64,000 nucleotides of DNA, taken from assembly GCA_028714695.1 (NCBI GenBank), contig JAQTLX010000012.1, forward strand, positions 60,892 through 124,891, given 5' to 3'. Source of the stretch: Ignavibacteria bacterium. Its GTDB lineage: Bacteria > Bacteroidota > Ignavibacteria > Tepidaquicellales > Tepidaquicellaceae. This document shows positions 24,877 to 33,447 of this stretch, in pieces. The position numbers and the translations under genes were made by a program. The notes beneath the pieces were generated by a model that did no database searches, had not been told where the DNA came from, and saw only the letters and a list, made by a program, of their open reading frames with translations. How positions within the stretch are numbered: the first letter of the stretch is position 1; every line of letters begins with the position of its first letter.

Positions 24877-26094
24877 TTAGAGAATAATTTTGAAGTGAGT
24901 GCCTTTTCCTTCTTCCGAAGTAACTTCGATTTTGCCGTTGTGCTCTTTTACGACTCTTTCAGCAAATGACAAACCGAGACCTGTGCCTTTGCCGTATCCC
25001 TTAGTCGAAAAAAACGGTTTAAAAATATTCGGCAAATCATTTTTAGGAATGCCCGTTCCGTTATCGGAAATTTCAAGTACAGAGTGGCTATTCTTTGTTG
25101 ACGTAACTACTTCAATCAATCCCTGCTTCTCGACGGGAATCGCCTGAATAGAGTTGCTTACGAGATTAAGAATCAGGTCTTTGAAGAGTTCCTTATCGAC
25201 CTTAACTGTAAGCGGGTTCTTTTCTAGTCTGAGTTTCAGTTTAATTGTTTTATTGCCGGTAAGAAATTTGAATCCGCTCGTTGCTTCGTCCACGAGTTCG
25301 TTAAAAGTTGTTTCCTCGCGCATAGGCGCCAGGGGCCGCGCGAAATTTAAAATTGAGCGTATTGATTTTGTAATGCGTGTGGTTTCATCAACGATTACTT
25401 TCAGTTCTTCATAACCTTCATCATCTTTTTTCTTATCGAGAAGAAGATAGTCGGCATTTCCCGAAATAATATTGAGCGGATTTGAAAGATTGTGCGCGAT
25501 ACTTGATACAACCTGTCCGATAAGAGCGAGATTTTCTTTTTCTCTTAATTCCTTTTCGAGTTTTTTAACGCGGGTTATGTCTCTGATGATTGCTACAGTT
25601 CCAAGCAGTTCGCCCTTTTCGTCGTATATTCTGTGCTGGGACATGCTTATTTCCTTGAGCGTACCGTCCTTTGTCCTGCTTTTAGTTTCAACGCCTGATA
25701 TGAAACCTTTTTCGGCTATTTCATTTTGGTTTTTTTCAAAGGACCCGTCATCAAGGTTCTTTTCGGGTACGAGTACGGATAAATCCTTGTCGGTGATTTC
25801 CTCCTTTGTATAACCGTAAATATTCTGCGCACCGATATTCCAGAGGAATATTTTTCTTTCTTTATTATATCCTATTATGCCGTCGACTGAATTAAGAATA
25901 ATATCTGAAAAGAATTTTTCGTGTACAGATTTGCCTTCCCTCATGAGTTTTATCATTTCGAATATATACTTCTCGAAAGATTTCGAAATGTACTCGAAGT
26001 CTGTATCACTGAGTTTGTCCCCAAATTTTCGTTTCAATCCCTCGAACAAATCTGACATATATTTATCAGATTCGCTGTGAACCATGTGCTCCAT
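24877..26094 (-). CDS. soluble PAS-domain sensor histidine kinase
   Basis: 405 residues, no membrane segment. An N-terminal helical region (1-58) is followed by a PAS/PAC domain (about 60-175: FFSDIILNSVDGIIGYNKER, GTVAIIRDITRVKKLE). HisKA follows with the phospho-acceptor His201 in SSIAHNLSNPL, then the HATPase domain (N box NLVSNSIQAI, G1 ISDNGTGIP, F box FKPFFSTKG, G2 GTGLGLSFAERVV). Cytoplasmic sensing through PAS is implied. No response regulator gene is in the window, so it is an orphan kinase here. It is the last gene of the minus-strand block that begins with glmU, 51 bases after hutI. Confidence 0.93.
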   Translation of the reverse strand: MEHMVHSESDKYMSDLFEGLKRKFGDKLSDTDFEYISKSFEKYIFEMIKLMREGKSVHEKFFSDIILNSVDGIIGYNKERKIFLWNIGAQNIYGYTKEEITDKDLSVLVPEKNLDDGSFEKNQNEIAEKGFISGVETKSRTKDGTLKEISMSQHRIYDEKGELLGTVAIIRDITRVKKLEKELREKENLALIGQVVSSIAHNLSNPLNIISGNADYLLLDKKKDDEGYEELKVIVDETTRITKSIRSILNFARPLAPMREETTFNELVDEATSGFKFLTGNKTIKLKLRLEKNPLTVKVDKELFKDLILNLVSNSIQAIPVEKQGLIEVVTSTKNSHSVLEISDNGTGIPKNDLPNIFKPFFSTKGYGKGTGLGLSFAERVVKEHNGKIEVTSEEGKGTHFKIIL

Positions 26095-26145
26095 TTTGTG
26101 AAAGTAAATTAAGTGTGTACTATAAAAGAAACCTAAATTCGTGTT

Positions 26146-27405
26146 TTATAGTTCATTTATTAATAATTTACCTTTTTTTATGACAACCTTCAACATGTTG
26201 ACCCCAAAATGGTAAATCAGGTCTTTATATGACGGAAAATCGAAAATAAGAATATCCGATTGCTTGTCTTTTTCGATGCTCCCGATGCGATTTTGCATAA
26301 AAAGGGCATAAGCGCCGTTGATTGTAGCGGCGTTAATAATTTCGCCTGCCGACATTTTCATTTTTACGGATGCGAGCGACATAATCGCCTGCATGTTTTC
26401 CGTCATGCACGTACCGGGATTAAAATCCGTTGCAAGTGCGACGGGAATTCCGTTAGAAATTATGTTCCTTGCCGGCGGGTAAACCATATCGAGAAAATAT
26501 GACGCTCCGGGGAGAAGCGCCGCTATGATGTTTGTTGATTTTAGTATATTGATTTCATCTTTCTTAATGACTTCGAGGTGGTCAACGGAGATCGCGTTAA
26601 GTTTCACCGCGATATTAATTCCGCCGATAGAGTTGAACTGTTCGGTATGCAGTTTCGGAATCAATCCGAAATTTATTCCTGCGGACAAAATTCTTTCGGT
26701 GTCTTTAGCATCGAAATATCCTTTTTCGCAGAATATGTCTATGAATACTGCGAGTTTTTTCTTTGCTACCGCGGGTATCATTTCATAACAAATCAAATCG
26801 ATGTAGTCATTTTTATTCATGCCGGCGGGGATTGCATGCGCGCCGAGGAATGTAGGAATGATGTCGGCTTTATATTTATTTCTTTTGTTCAGTTCATTTG
26901 CGACTTCGAGAATTTTTATCTCATTTTTCAAATCAAGTCCGTATCCCGATTTTGCCTCAATTGTTGTAGTACCGTATCTGATGAAGTTGCCGATTCTTTT
27001 TTCGGAAATTTTATAGAGTTCGCTCTTGGACGCATTTCTCACGTTTTTCACAGTTGATTTAATACCTCCGCCTGCATTCGCAATTTCTTCGTATGTTTTT
27101 CCTTCGATTTTCATTTCATATTCATCGGAGCGCGAGCCGGCAAAAATAAGGTGCGTATGCGAGTCGACAAATCCCGGCATTACCGTCTTTCCCTTGCAGT
27201 TGATTTCTTTTATATCTTTTATATTATTCGTTCTGATGAAGTTACTGCATTCTTTTCCGCTGCCTGCAAAGAGTATGTTCTTATCGAAAAGCAGGAATCC
27301 GTTTTCAATGTTATAAATATCGCCCTGTGTTTTTCCTCTTTTTGCTTTCCCTTCGGGATTCGCGCAGGTTACGAGGTTTGATATGTTCTTTAATAAGTAC
27401 GGCAT
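26146..27405 (-). CDS. hutI: imidazolonepropionase
   Basis: 419 residues, family-typical. Amidohydrolase metal site DSHTHLIFAG, then the substrate-specific motifs GGGIKSTV, IEAKSGYGLD, TFLGAHAIP, HTEQFNSIGG, VDHLE and ATDFNPGT, all hallmarks of HutI rather than other amidohydrolases. It hydrolyses 4-imidazolone-5-propanoate to N-formimino-L-glutamate, step three of histidine degradation. HutH, HutU and HutG are not nearby, so the pathway genes are scattered or only partly present. Five bases after the ABC ATPase gene. Confidence 0.93.
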   Translation of the reverse strand: MPYLLKNISNLVTCANPEGKAKRGKTQGDIYNIENGFLLFDKNILFAGSGKECSNFIRTNNIKDIKEINCKGKTVMPGFVDSHTHLIFAGSRSDEYEMKIEGKTYEEIANAGGGIKSTVKNVRNASKSELYKISEKRIGNFIRYGTTTIEAKSGYGLDLKNEIKILEVANELNKRNKYKADIIPTFLGAHAIPAGMNKNDYIDLICYEMIPAVAKKKLAVFIDIFCEKGYFDAKDTERILSAGINFGLIPKLHTEQFNSIGGINIAVKLNAISVDHLEVIKKDEINILKSTNIIAALLPGASYFLDMVYPPARNIISNGIPVALATDFNPGTCMTENMQAIMSLASVKMKMSAGEIINAATINGAYALFMQNRIGSIEKDKQSDILIFDFPSYKDLIYHFGVNMLKVVIKKGKLLINEL

Positions 27406-27410
27406 AATGA

Positions 27411-28376
27411 TTAATTAATTTTAAAGCATGATGCAAAATGTGTTTCGGAAATTCTTATACGTTCGGGGTCATTCATTGTGCATTCTTCCCCTGCAATCGG
27501 GCAGCGCGAAGCAAATCTGCATCCTTCCGGATAGTTAAGAGAAGACGGTACCGTTCCTTCAATCACGGGAAGCCTGTCGAGTTCTTCGTTAAGGCGCGGA
27601 ATCGATTTCAGAAGACTTTTCGTATATGGATGTTTCGGATTGTAAAATATTTCATCTGTTGTTCCTTCTTCGACTATTTTTGACGCGTACATAACAATTA
27701 CGCGGCTGCAAGTTTCGGCGACAACACCGAGGTCATGAGTAATAAGCATTACACTCATACCGGTTTCTTCCTGAATGCTTTTTATCAGTTCGAGAATCTG
27801 AGACTGGACTGTGACGTCGAGCGCCGTTGTAGGTTCATCTGCAATCAGTATGTCGGGTTTGCATGCAAGCGCCATTGCAATCATAATTCTCTGCCTGAGT
27901 CCGCCGGATAACTGATGCGGATATTCCTTCATTCTCTGTTCGGGGGAAGGCACACCTATGCGTTTGAGAAGTTCGACTGCTTTCGTGTCCGCTTCGGCAT
28001 TTGAAATTCCGAGATGAGTTTTAAAAACTTCAGTCACCTGATTACCGCACGTATATGCGGGGTTTAGCGATGTCATGGGTTCCTGAAAAATCATGCTAAT
28101 CCTGTTGCCTCTGATTTTTCTCATTTGGACTTTATCCATTTTAACGATGTCGTTACCTTCGAATATAATTTCACCGTGTTCAATGAAGGCCGTTTGTTCG
28201 GGAAGAAGTTTCAGAATAGAAAACGCTGTAACGCTTTTTCCGCAGCCCGATTCGCCGACGATGCCCAGAGACTCGCCTTTATATAAATTAAATGAAATGC
28301 CGTCGACGGCTTTAGCAATACCGTCTTCGGTATGAAAATAAGTCTTAAGGTCTTTTATGCTTAAAATTTCCTGCAT
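27411..28376 (-). CDS. ABC transporter ATP-binding protein, OppD/DppD type
   Basis: 321 residues from the ATG at 28376, which lies one base beyond the glmM stop; an earlier TTG/ATG would overlap glmM. Walker A GESGCGKS, Q-loop FQEPMTSLNPAYT, signature LSGGLRQRIMIAMAL, Walker B ILIADEPTTALDVT, and H-loop ITHDLGVVAE are all intact. The C-terminal oligopeptide/dipeptide domain (RFASRCPIAGEEC, with the Fe-S-like Cys pattern ending ASCF) identifies the peptide/nickel importer class. No permease, binding protein or second ATPase (OppF) is nearby. Confidence 0.92.
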   Translation of the reverse strand: MQEILSIKDLKTYFHTEDGIAKAVDGISFNLYKGESLGIVGESGCGKSVTAFSILKLLPEQTAFIEHGEIIFEGNDIVKMDKVQMRKIRGNRISMIFQEPMTSLNPAYTCGNQVTEVFKTHLGISNAEADTKAVELLKRIGVPSPEQRMKEYPHQLSGGLRQRIMIAMALACKPDILIADEPTTALDVTVQSQILELIKSIQEETGMSVMLITHDLGVVAETCSRVIVMYASKIVEEGTTDEIFYNPKHPYTKSLLKSIPRLNEELDRLPVIEGTVPSSLNYPEGCRFASRCPIAGEECTMNDPERIRISETHFASCFKIN

Positions 28377-28377
28377 A

Positions 28378-29748
28378 TCATAATTTAAGTCCGGATAAAA
28401 ATTCATTCTGAATTTTTTCCGCTTCTTTCTTTGTCCTTGCTTCGGTAATAATTCTGATTATAGGTTCGGTGTTTGATTTCCGGAGATGTATCCAGTATTC
28501 GGGAAAATCAAGTTTAACGCCGTCTATCGTCGAGATTTTACAGTTCTTCTTTTTGAATTCTTTTTCGATTCTTTTCAGAAGTTTTGACGGGTCGCCTTTA
28601 GTTTCAATCTTAGTTTTCACTATATGATACTGCGGAATTGTATTTTTGTATTCGGATATTTTTCCTTTAAAGTCCGCCAGTTCGCTGAGCACTGCTGCGA
28701 TACCAACCATAGCATCGCGTCCGTAATGGATTTTCGGTACGATAACGCCGCCGCTGCCTTCCCCGCCAACGATTGCTTTTGTTTTTCGCATTCCGTTCAC
28801 AACGTTAATCTCGCCTACGGGTGTGCGTGAAATTTTTCCTCCGAATTCTTTTGTGACGTCATCAGCGGCGCGCGTTGTTGACATATTGACGACAGTGTTT
28901 TTCGTTTTAGATTTTGTATTCTTCAGAACTCCTCTGATTGCCGTGACGATTGTATTTTCTTCAATGAACGGTTTTCCGTCTTCGCAAATCAGAACCAATC
29001 TGTCTCCATCAGGGTCGATTGCAAACCCCATATCGGCTTTGTTTCGTACAACTGCCTTTGAAAGCAGTTTGAGATTGTGCGGCAGGGGTTCAGGCATATG
29101 CGGGAATTTACCGCTGCCGTCGCAGTACAGTTCGACAATATTGCAGCCAAGTTTATTCAGAAGTGCCGGGACGATTTCCGAACCCGATGCATTAACGGCA
29201 TCGACAACGATTTTAAATTTTCTTCTTCTGATTTTATTAACATTTACAAAGCCTGATTTCAGAACGAAGTCAATATGTTTAGCGAGCCAGTTATCGTCCT
29301 TCCTGATTTTGATTTTATTATCGAATTTTACGAAATCGTATTTTTTCAGTTTGATATATTTTTTTACTTTATCAATCTGAGCGCTTTTCAGGAATGTACC
29401 GTCGGAATCGAGAAACTTCAGACCGTTCCATTGCTGCGGGTTGTGGGAGGCTGTAATTGCAATACCGCCGGCGGATTTTGTTTTCTCGACAGCCAGTTGC
29501 ACCGTCGGTGTTGGCGCTACGCCGATATCGATAACCTCGAATCCCGAGAGCGCGAGAGTATAGACAACCACTGCCTGCAATTCATCGCCTTTAAGCCGTC
29601 CGTCGAGACCGACTACAATTTTTCTGCTTTTGGAATTTTCCAGGCAGAACTTCGCATAAGCGAGTGTGTAATGTGCCGCTACGGGAAGAGTCAATGAATC
29701 TCCGTAAATTCCCCTGACACCTGAAACGCTGAAAATGATTTCTGACAT
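28378..29748 (-). CDS. glmM: phosphoglucosamine mutase-type phosphohexomutase
   Basis: 456 residues. Alpha-D-phosphohexomutase fold: SGVRGIYGDSLT start, active-site phosphoserine Ser101 in ITASHNPQQWNGLKF, metal loop DPDGDR (Asp245, 247, 249), sugar-binding GGEGSGGVI and phosphate-binding RKSNTEPIIR. The SNTEP form and the coupling to a GlmU-like enzyme favour GlmM, which makes glucosamine-1-phosphate for UDP-GlcNAc. A phosphomannomutase/phosphoglucomutase role is not excluded. Two bases after glmU and one before the ABC ATPase. Confidence 0.87.
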   Translation of the reverse strand: MSEIIFSVSGVRGIYGDSLTLPVAAHYTLAYAKFCLENSKSRKIVVGLDGRLKGDELQAVVVYTLALSGFEVIDIGVAPTPTVQLAVEKTKSAGGIAITASHNPQQWNGLKFLDSDGTFLKSAQIDKVKKYIKLKKYDFVKFDNKIKIRKDDNWLAKHIDFVLKSGFVNVNKIRRRKFKIVVDAVNASGSEIVPALLNKLGCNIVELYCDGSGKFPHMPEPLPHNLKLLSKAVVRNKADMGFAIDPDGDRLVLICEDGKPFIEENTIVTAIRGVLKNTKSKTKNTVVNMSTTRAADDVTKEFGGKISRTPVGEINVVNGMRKTKAIVGGEGSGGVIVPKIHYGRDAMVGIAAVLSELADFKGKISEYKNTIPQYHIVKTKIETKGDPSKLLKRIEKEFKKKNCKISTIDGVKLDFPEYWIHLRKSNTEPIIRIITEARTKKEAEKIQNEFLSGLKL

Positions 29749-29750
29749 TG

Positions 29751-30497
29751 TTATACTATTAATTTTTCTAATTCTGCTAATTGGTCTATTGTATTTACTC
29801 CTGTGATTTCGATATTATTATCGCACGGAACGGCTCCGATTTTAATCTGTTTGTCGCGGAAGTATTTGAAAATATCTGTAAGGTAATACTCGCCCTGGGC
29901 ATTGTCGGTTTTAAGGGTTGTGAGGGCTTCAAAGAGTATTTTGTTATCTACGATGTATATACCCGAATTTATTTCTTTAATTTTCTTCTGTTCTTCGTCT
30001 GCGTCTTTTTCTTCGATTATATCAATGAACGTTCCGTCGCTTTTGCGAATAACCCTCCCGTAGCCGAAGGGGTTATCGAAAATCGCCGATAGAAGGCTGG
30101 CGCGGAAACCGTTTTCGAAGTGGTATTTCAGGAATTTCATAACCGTTTCATATCTCAGAAGCGGGACGTCGCCTGAAAGAATGAGAACGTCGCCGTCGAA
30201 ATCCTTCAGTATTTCTTTCGTCTGCATAAGCGCATGACCGGTACCGAGTTGTTCGTCCTGATGGGCGAATTTAATCCTGTTGATGTTATCTTGATATCTT
30301 TCCGAAAGAAAATCAATAACGCTTTGCTTTTGGTGACCGACAATCGGAATGATGAGTTCCGAATGAATATTAAGCGAGAGATCGATAACGTATTCAATCA
30401 TCGGTTTGCCTTTGATTTCGAACATGACCTTTGATTTTTCGGGATTTTTCATCCTTTTGCCTTTACCGGCAGCCATAATAACTGTGGATAACTTCAT
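29751..30497 (-). CDS. glmU: GlmU-like uridyltransferase, single domain
   Basis: 248 residues, only the Rossmann-like pyrophosphorylase half of GlmU. Motifs: IMAAGKGKRMKNPEKSKVMF (nucleotide loop), HQDEQLGTGHALM, LILSGDVPLLR (metal Asp), EINSGIYIVDN and NNIEITGVNTIDQLAELEKL. The left-handed beta-helix acetyltransferase half (another about 200 residues of hexapeptide repeats) is missing: the frame stops cleanly and glmM follows two bases later. It should make UDP-GlcNAc from GlcNAc-1-P but cannot acetylate GlcN-1-P. A separate acetyltransferase must exist elsewhere or the substrate is different. First gene of the 24877-30497 block. Confidence 0.85.
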   Translation of the reverse strand: MKLSTVIMAAGKGKRMKNPEKSKVMFEIKGKPMIEYVIDLSLNIHSELIIPIVGHQKQSVIDFLSERYQDNINRIKFAHQDEQLGTGHALMQTKEILKDFDGDVLILSGDVPLLRYETVMKFLKYHFENGFRASLLSAIFDNPFGYGRVIRKSDGTFIDIIEEKDADEEQKKIKEINSGIYIVDNKILFEALTTLKTDNAQGEYYLTDIFKYFRDKQIKIGAVPCDNNIEITGVNTIDQLAELEKLIV

Positions 30498-31008
30498 TGA
30501 TTATAATTTATTTTGTAATCTGAAAATCTTATCAATTAGTCTAATTTTTATTATTTATTAAAGTCAGAAAGAGAACATCAATAAGGAATAAATTATCACG
30601 GAATGATTGCCTCAAGATATTATAAATCACGCTTTTCGTAATGTCCGGAAAATTAAACATAAAGGTCAAAAATTTTTTTTTAAATACAGGTACATTTCGA
30701 AATTGTCAGGTGCTCGTCAATGAGCGAAAGAGCAATATCGGATTCTGATCGAAGAATTGCAAGTTGTGCGGTAGAAGCGGAAAATTCAATTGTTGACCTT
30801 ATTTTGCCTTCTGTAGATAAATAGAGCACGTTATTTAAAATCGCAATATGGTTTTTGCCGCATAACGGCTGATATTTATTTGAAAGTCCGTGCAACTTTA
30901 AATAAAGAAATCCCGCAGATAAGAATACTGATAAAATAAAATTATATATTTCATTTGTTTATTTTATTTGTTAATATTAATCAAAATAACATGTTGCAGA
31001 GGCTCGAA
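30498..31008. other. intergenic region, 511 bases, no convincing gene
   Basis: Divergent gap between glmU (minus) and the first BNR gene (plus). It is AT-rich at both ends, as expected for two promoters. A 71-codon minus-strand frame (30680-30895) lacks homology I can recognise and has no promoter or ribosome site. The rest shows nothing distinct. Confidence 0.5.
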
Positions 31009-33381
31009 ATGAAAAAGTTTATTTTTGATTTCACTGTAATTCTCTCTATGCTTTTTCTTCAAAACACTTTTATATCACAGTATCAGAGTTATAAAATAAA
31101 TCCCGGAAATCAATATTTTTATTCGGAAGTATGTATAAAAATAAATCCCAAAAATTCAAATCAACTGGTTGCTGGAGTAATGGGCGAATATACCGGAACT
31201 ACATCAGTTATGGGATATTATTATACAACAAACAGCGGAGTAAACTGGAGCGGGGGTCCTATTACCTGCGATTTTGCTCAGCCCGGTTCCGATCCTATGA
31301 TATTAGCGGATACACTGGGAAATTTTTATTATATATGCTGTGCGAACTGGGGAATTACCGGTCCGAACCTTGATAAACTGCTGTGCTTTAAGTCAACAAA
31401 CGGAGGCGCAAACTGGAGCGGAGGCACGGCGTTTGCTCTAATGGCTCCGCAGATGGATGACATGCCGATGGCGTGCGTTGATATGTCAAATAGCCGGTAC
31501 GGAAACAATATTTATGTAACCTGGGACCTGTATGATAAATATCCCAGTGCAAATCCACTGGACAGTTGTTATGTTGCGTTTTGCCGTTCGACTAACAGCG
31601 GCGCGAGTTTCAGCACGCCTGTTCACATATCAAGAATAGCGGGAACGGCAAAGTGCGACAATTCGTCACCGGAAGGAACTTCTCCCTGCACCGGACCAAA
31701 CGGGGAAGTATATGTCTGCTGGCCTTTGAATGAAACAATAATGTTTAACCGTTCCACGAATGCAGGTGTTAACTGGCTTTACAACGACATTTATGTTTGC
31801 AATCAGGTCGGCGGATGGGTAGGATTAAATGCAAATTCTTCAGGAAACTGGTCGCCGGTTTCAGCATGCGATATATCCAATTCTCCTTACAGAGGAACGA
31901 TATATATATGCTTTGCAGACCAACGAAACGGTCCGAATGACAGAGATATCTGGCTTGTGAAATCAACGAATCAAGGAAATAACTGGAGTGCACCTAAGCG
32001 TGTTAACAATGACGGAGCGGGTAATGACCAGAGAATGCCGTGGATATGCGTCGACAAAGAAACAGGATATGTATGGATAGTATTTTATGACTCAAGATAT
32101 AATGCGGCATCGATGTCAAACGTTTTTGTTGCACGTTCAACTGACGGGGGCAATACGTTTCAAAATGTGAGAATCAATACGACAAATATATATAATGGTT
32201 ATTATCTGGGCGAGTATATGGGTATAGATGCTGTCAACAATAAAGTAAGACCACTTTGGGCGAGACCTCTTGGCGTGTTTGGATACGCAGAAGTATATAC
32301 AACTATTATTGATACATTACTTTCATCTATAGAACACATGCCTATTCAATCGAGTAAGGATACATCTCGAAAAACAGCGATTGCTTATATGAATATACCG
32401 TCGCCAATCGGGACCGGTACAAATGCGCCTCGTTTATATTATAAGACGGGTAATAATTCTTACCAGTACGTTAACGCATTCAGCATAACGGCGGCGCAAT
32501 ATAATTTCCAGATACCCGGACAATCTGCCGGAACAAATGTTTCTTATTACATTGCCGCACAGGATTCCGCCGGAACATCGATAATAACATATCCACCCGG
32601 AGGCGGCGGAATAAATCCGCCGGGAACAACGCCTCCGCCTACTATAGTATATTACGAGATTTTTTCGGACTATAATCAGTGCTCGAATACTTTACCTAAA
32701 CCAATACTGGATAATCAGGCGACTCGCGATACGATAACCATAAATCGCTCCGGTTACGTTGTAAATGCCAAAGTTAATCTTACGATTAATCATCCGAATG
32801 ACGGTGATTTGATTATTCAGTTAAGATGCTCCGGAATGAATGTTAATCTCAGCCAGCGTCTTGGCGAAGGCGGGCAGAATTTCATAAATACAACTTTTGA
32901 TGATGATGCTTCGGTGCAGATAACACAAGGTTCTCCGCCATTTACCGGCGCATACCGGCCTCAGTCGCCGTTAAATGTTCTAAGCAACAAACCTTTATCC
33001 GGAATATGGACTCTGAATGTTATTGATGCCGCATCAGGAAATCAGGGGACGCTGGCGAACTGGTGCATTATGTTTCAGGTAAAGGCATCAATATCCGTAA
33101 ATGAGGAAGAGGTACCTGTAAAGTATGAACTTTCTCAAAACTATCCGAATCCGTTTAACAGTTCGACAAGGATAAATTATTCGATACCTAAAAATACTGG
33201 TGTTGAGATAAAGATATATGATATGCTCGGCAGGGAAATAAGAACACTGGTAAATGAATATCAGAATGCGGGAAATTATGCTGTTATATTCAGTTCGGGT
33301 GAACTGGCAAGCGGTATGTATTTTTACAGAATCAAGGCGGGAGATTTTTCGGAAGTGAAGAGAATGGTATTGGTGAAATAA
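31009..33381 (+). CDS. secreted BNR-repeat/P-domain protein with T9SS tail (copy A)
   Basis: 790 residues from the ATG at 31009, which gives a signal peptide (MKKFIFDFTVILSMLFLQNT) and a length equal to copy B; upstream ATGs at 30955 and 30991 are unlikely. Asp-box/BNR repeats (YTTNSGVNWSGG, STNGGANWSGG, STNSGASFSTP, STNQGNNWSAP, STDGGNTFQN) form a sialidase-like propeller (about 30-430). A proprotein-convertase P-domain follows (about 565-690: NHPNDGDLIIQLRCSGMN, PLSGIWTLNVIDAASGNQGT). The T9SS tail reads YELSQNYPNPFNSSTRINYS, then YDMLGREIRTLVN. No sialidase Arg triad or RIP motif could be assigned, so enzymatic activity is uncertain. Confidence 0.87.
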   Translation: MKKFIFDFTVILSMLFLQNTFISQYQSYKINPGNQYFYSEVCIKINPKNSNQLVAGVMGEYTGTTSVMGYYYTTNSGVNWSGGPITCDFAQPGSDPMILADTLGNFYYICCANWGITGPNLDKLLCFKSTNGGANWSGGTAFALMAPQMDDMPMACVDMSNSRYGNNIYVTWDLYDKYPSANPLDSCYVAFCRSTNSGASFSTPVHISRIAGTAKCDNSSPEGTSPCTGPNGEVYVCWPLNETIMFNRSTNAGVNWLYNDIYVCNQVGGWVGLNANSSGNWSPVSACDISNSPYRGTIYICFADQRNGPNDRDIWLVKSTNQGNNWSAPKRVNNDGAGNDQRMPWICVDKETGYVWIVFYDSRYNAASMSNVFVARSTDGGNTFQNVRINTTNIYNGYYLGEYMGIDAVNNKVRPLWARPLGVFGYAEVYTTIIDTLLSSIEHMPIQSSKDTSRKTAIAYMNIPSPIGTGTNAPRLYYKTGNNSYQYVNAFSITAAQYNFQIPGQSAGTNVSYYIAAQDSAGTSIITYPPGGGGINPPGTTPPPTIVYYEIFSDYNQCSNTLPKPILDNQATRDTITINRSGYVVNAKVNLTINHPNDGDLIIQLRCSGMNVNLSQRLGEGGQNFINTTFDDDASVQITQGSPPFTGAYRPQSPLNVLSNKPLSGIWTLNVIDAASGNQGTLANWCIMFQVKASISVNEEEVPVKYELSQNYPNPFNSSTRINYSIPKNTGVEIKIYDMLGREIRTLVNEYQNAGNYAVIFSSGELASGMYFYRIKAGDFSEVKRMVLVK
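31858..33368 (+). repeat. 1.5-kb direct repeat, copy 1 (3' part of BNR gene A)
   Basis: From GTTTCAGCATGCGATATATC to the AATGGT just before the stop, this segment appears base-for-base identical to 34294-35804 (offset 2436). The encoded proteins are identical across it. Upstream of it the two genes differ at many positions. Confidence 0.9.
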
Positions 33382-33447
33382 TGGAATATACATATTATTA
33401 ATTCAACTGAGGTTAGAAAATTAAATTTACAACATAAAGGGGTAAAA

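Noticed and set aside
30680..30895. 71-codon minus-strand frame in the glmU-BNR gap
   Set aside because: No family, no promoter or ribosome site, and amino acid makeup not convincing; left as unexplained intergenic DNA.
30955..31008. ATG starts at 30955 and 30991 for BNR copy A
   Set aside because: The ATG at 31009 gives a signal peptide and almost the same length as the paralog (790 and 789 residues).
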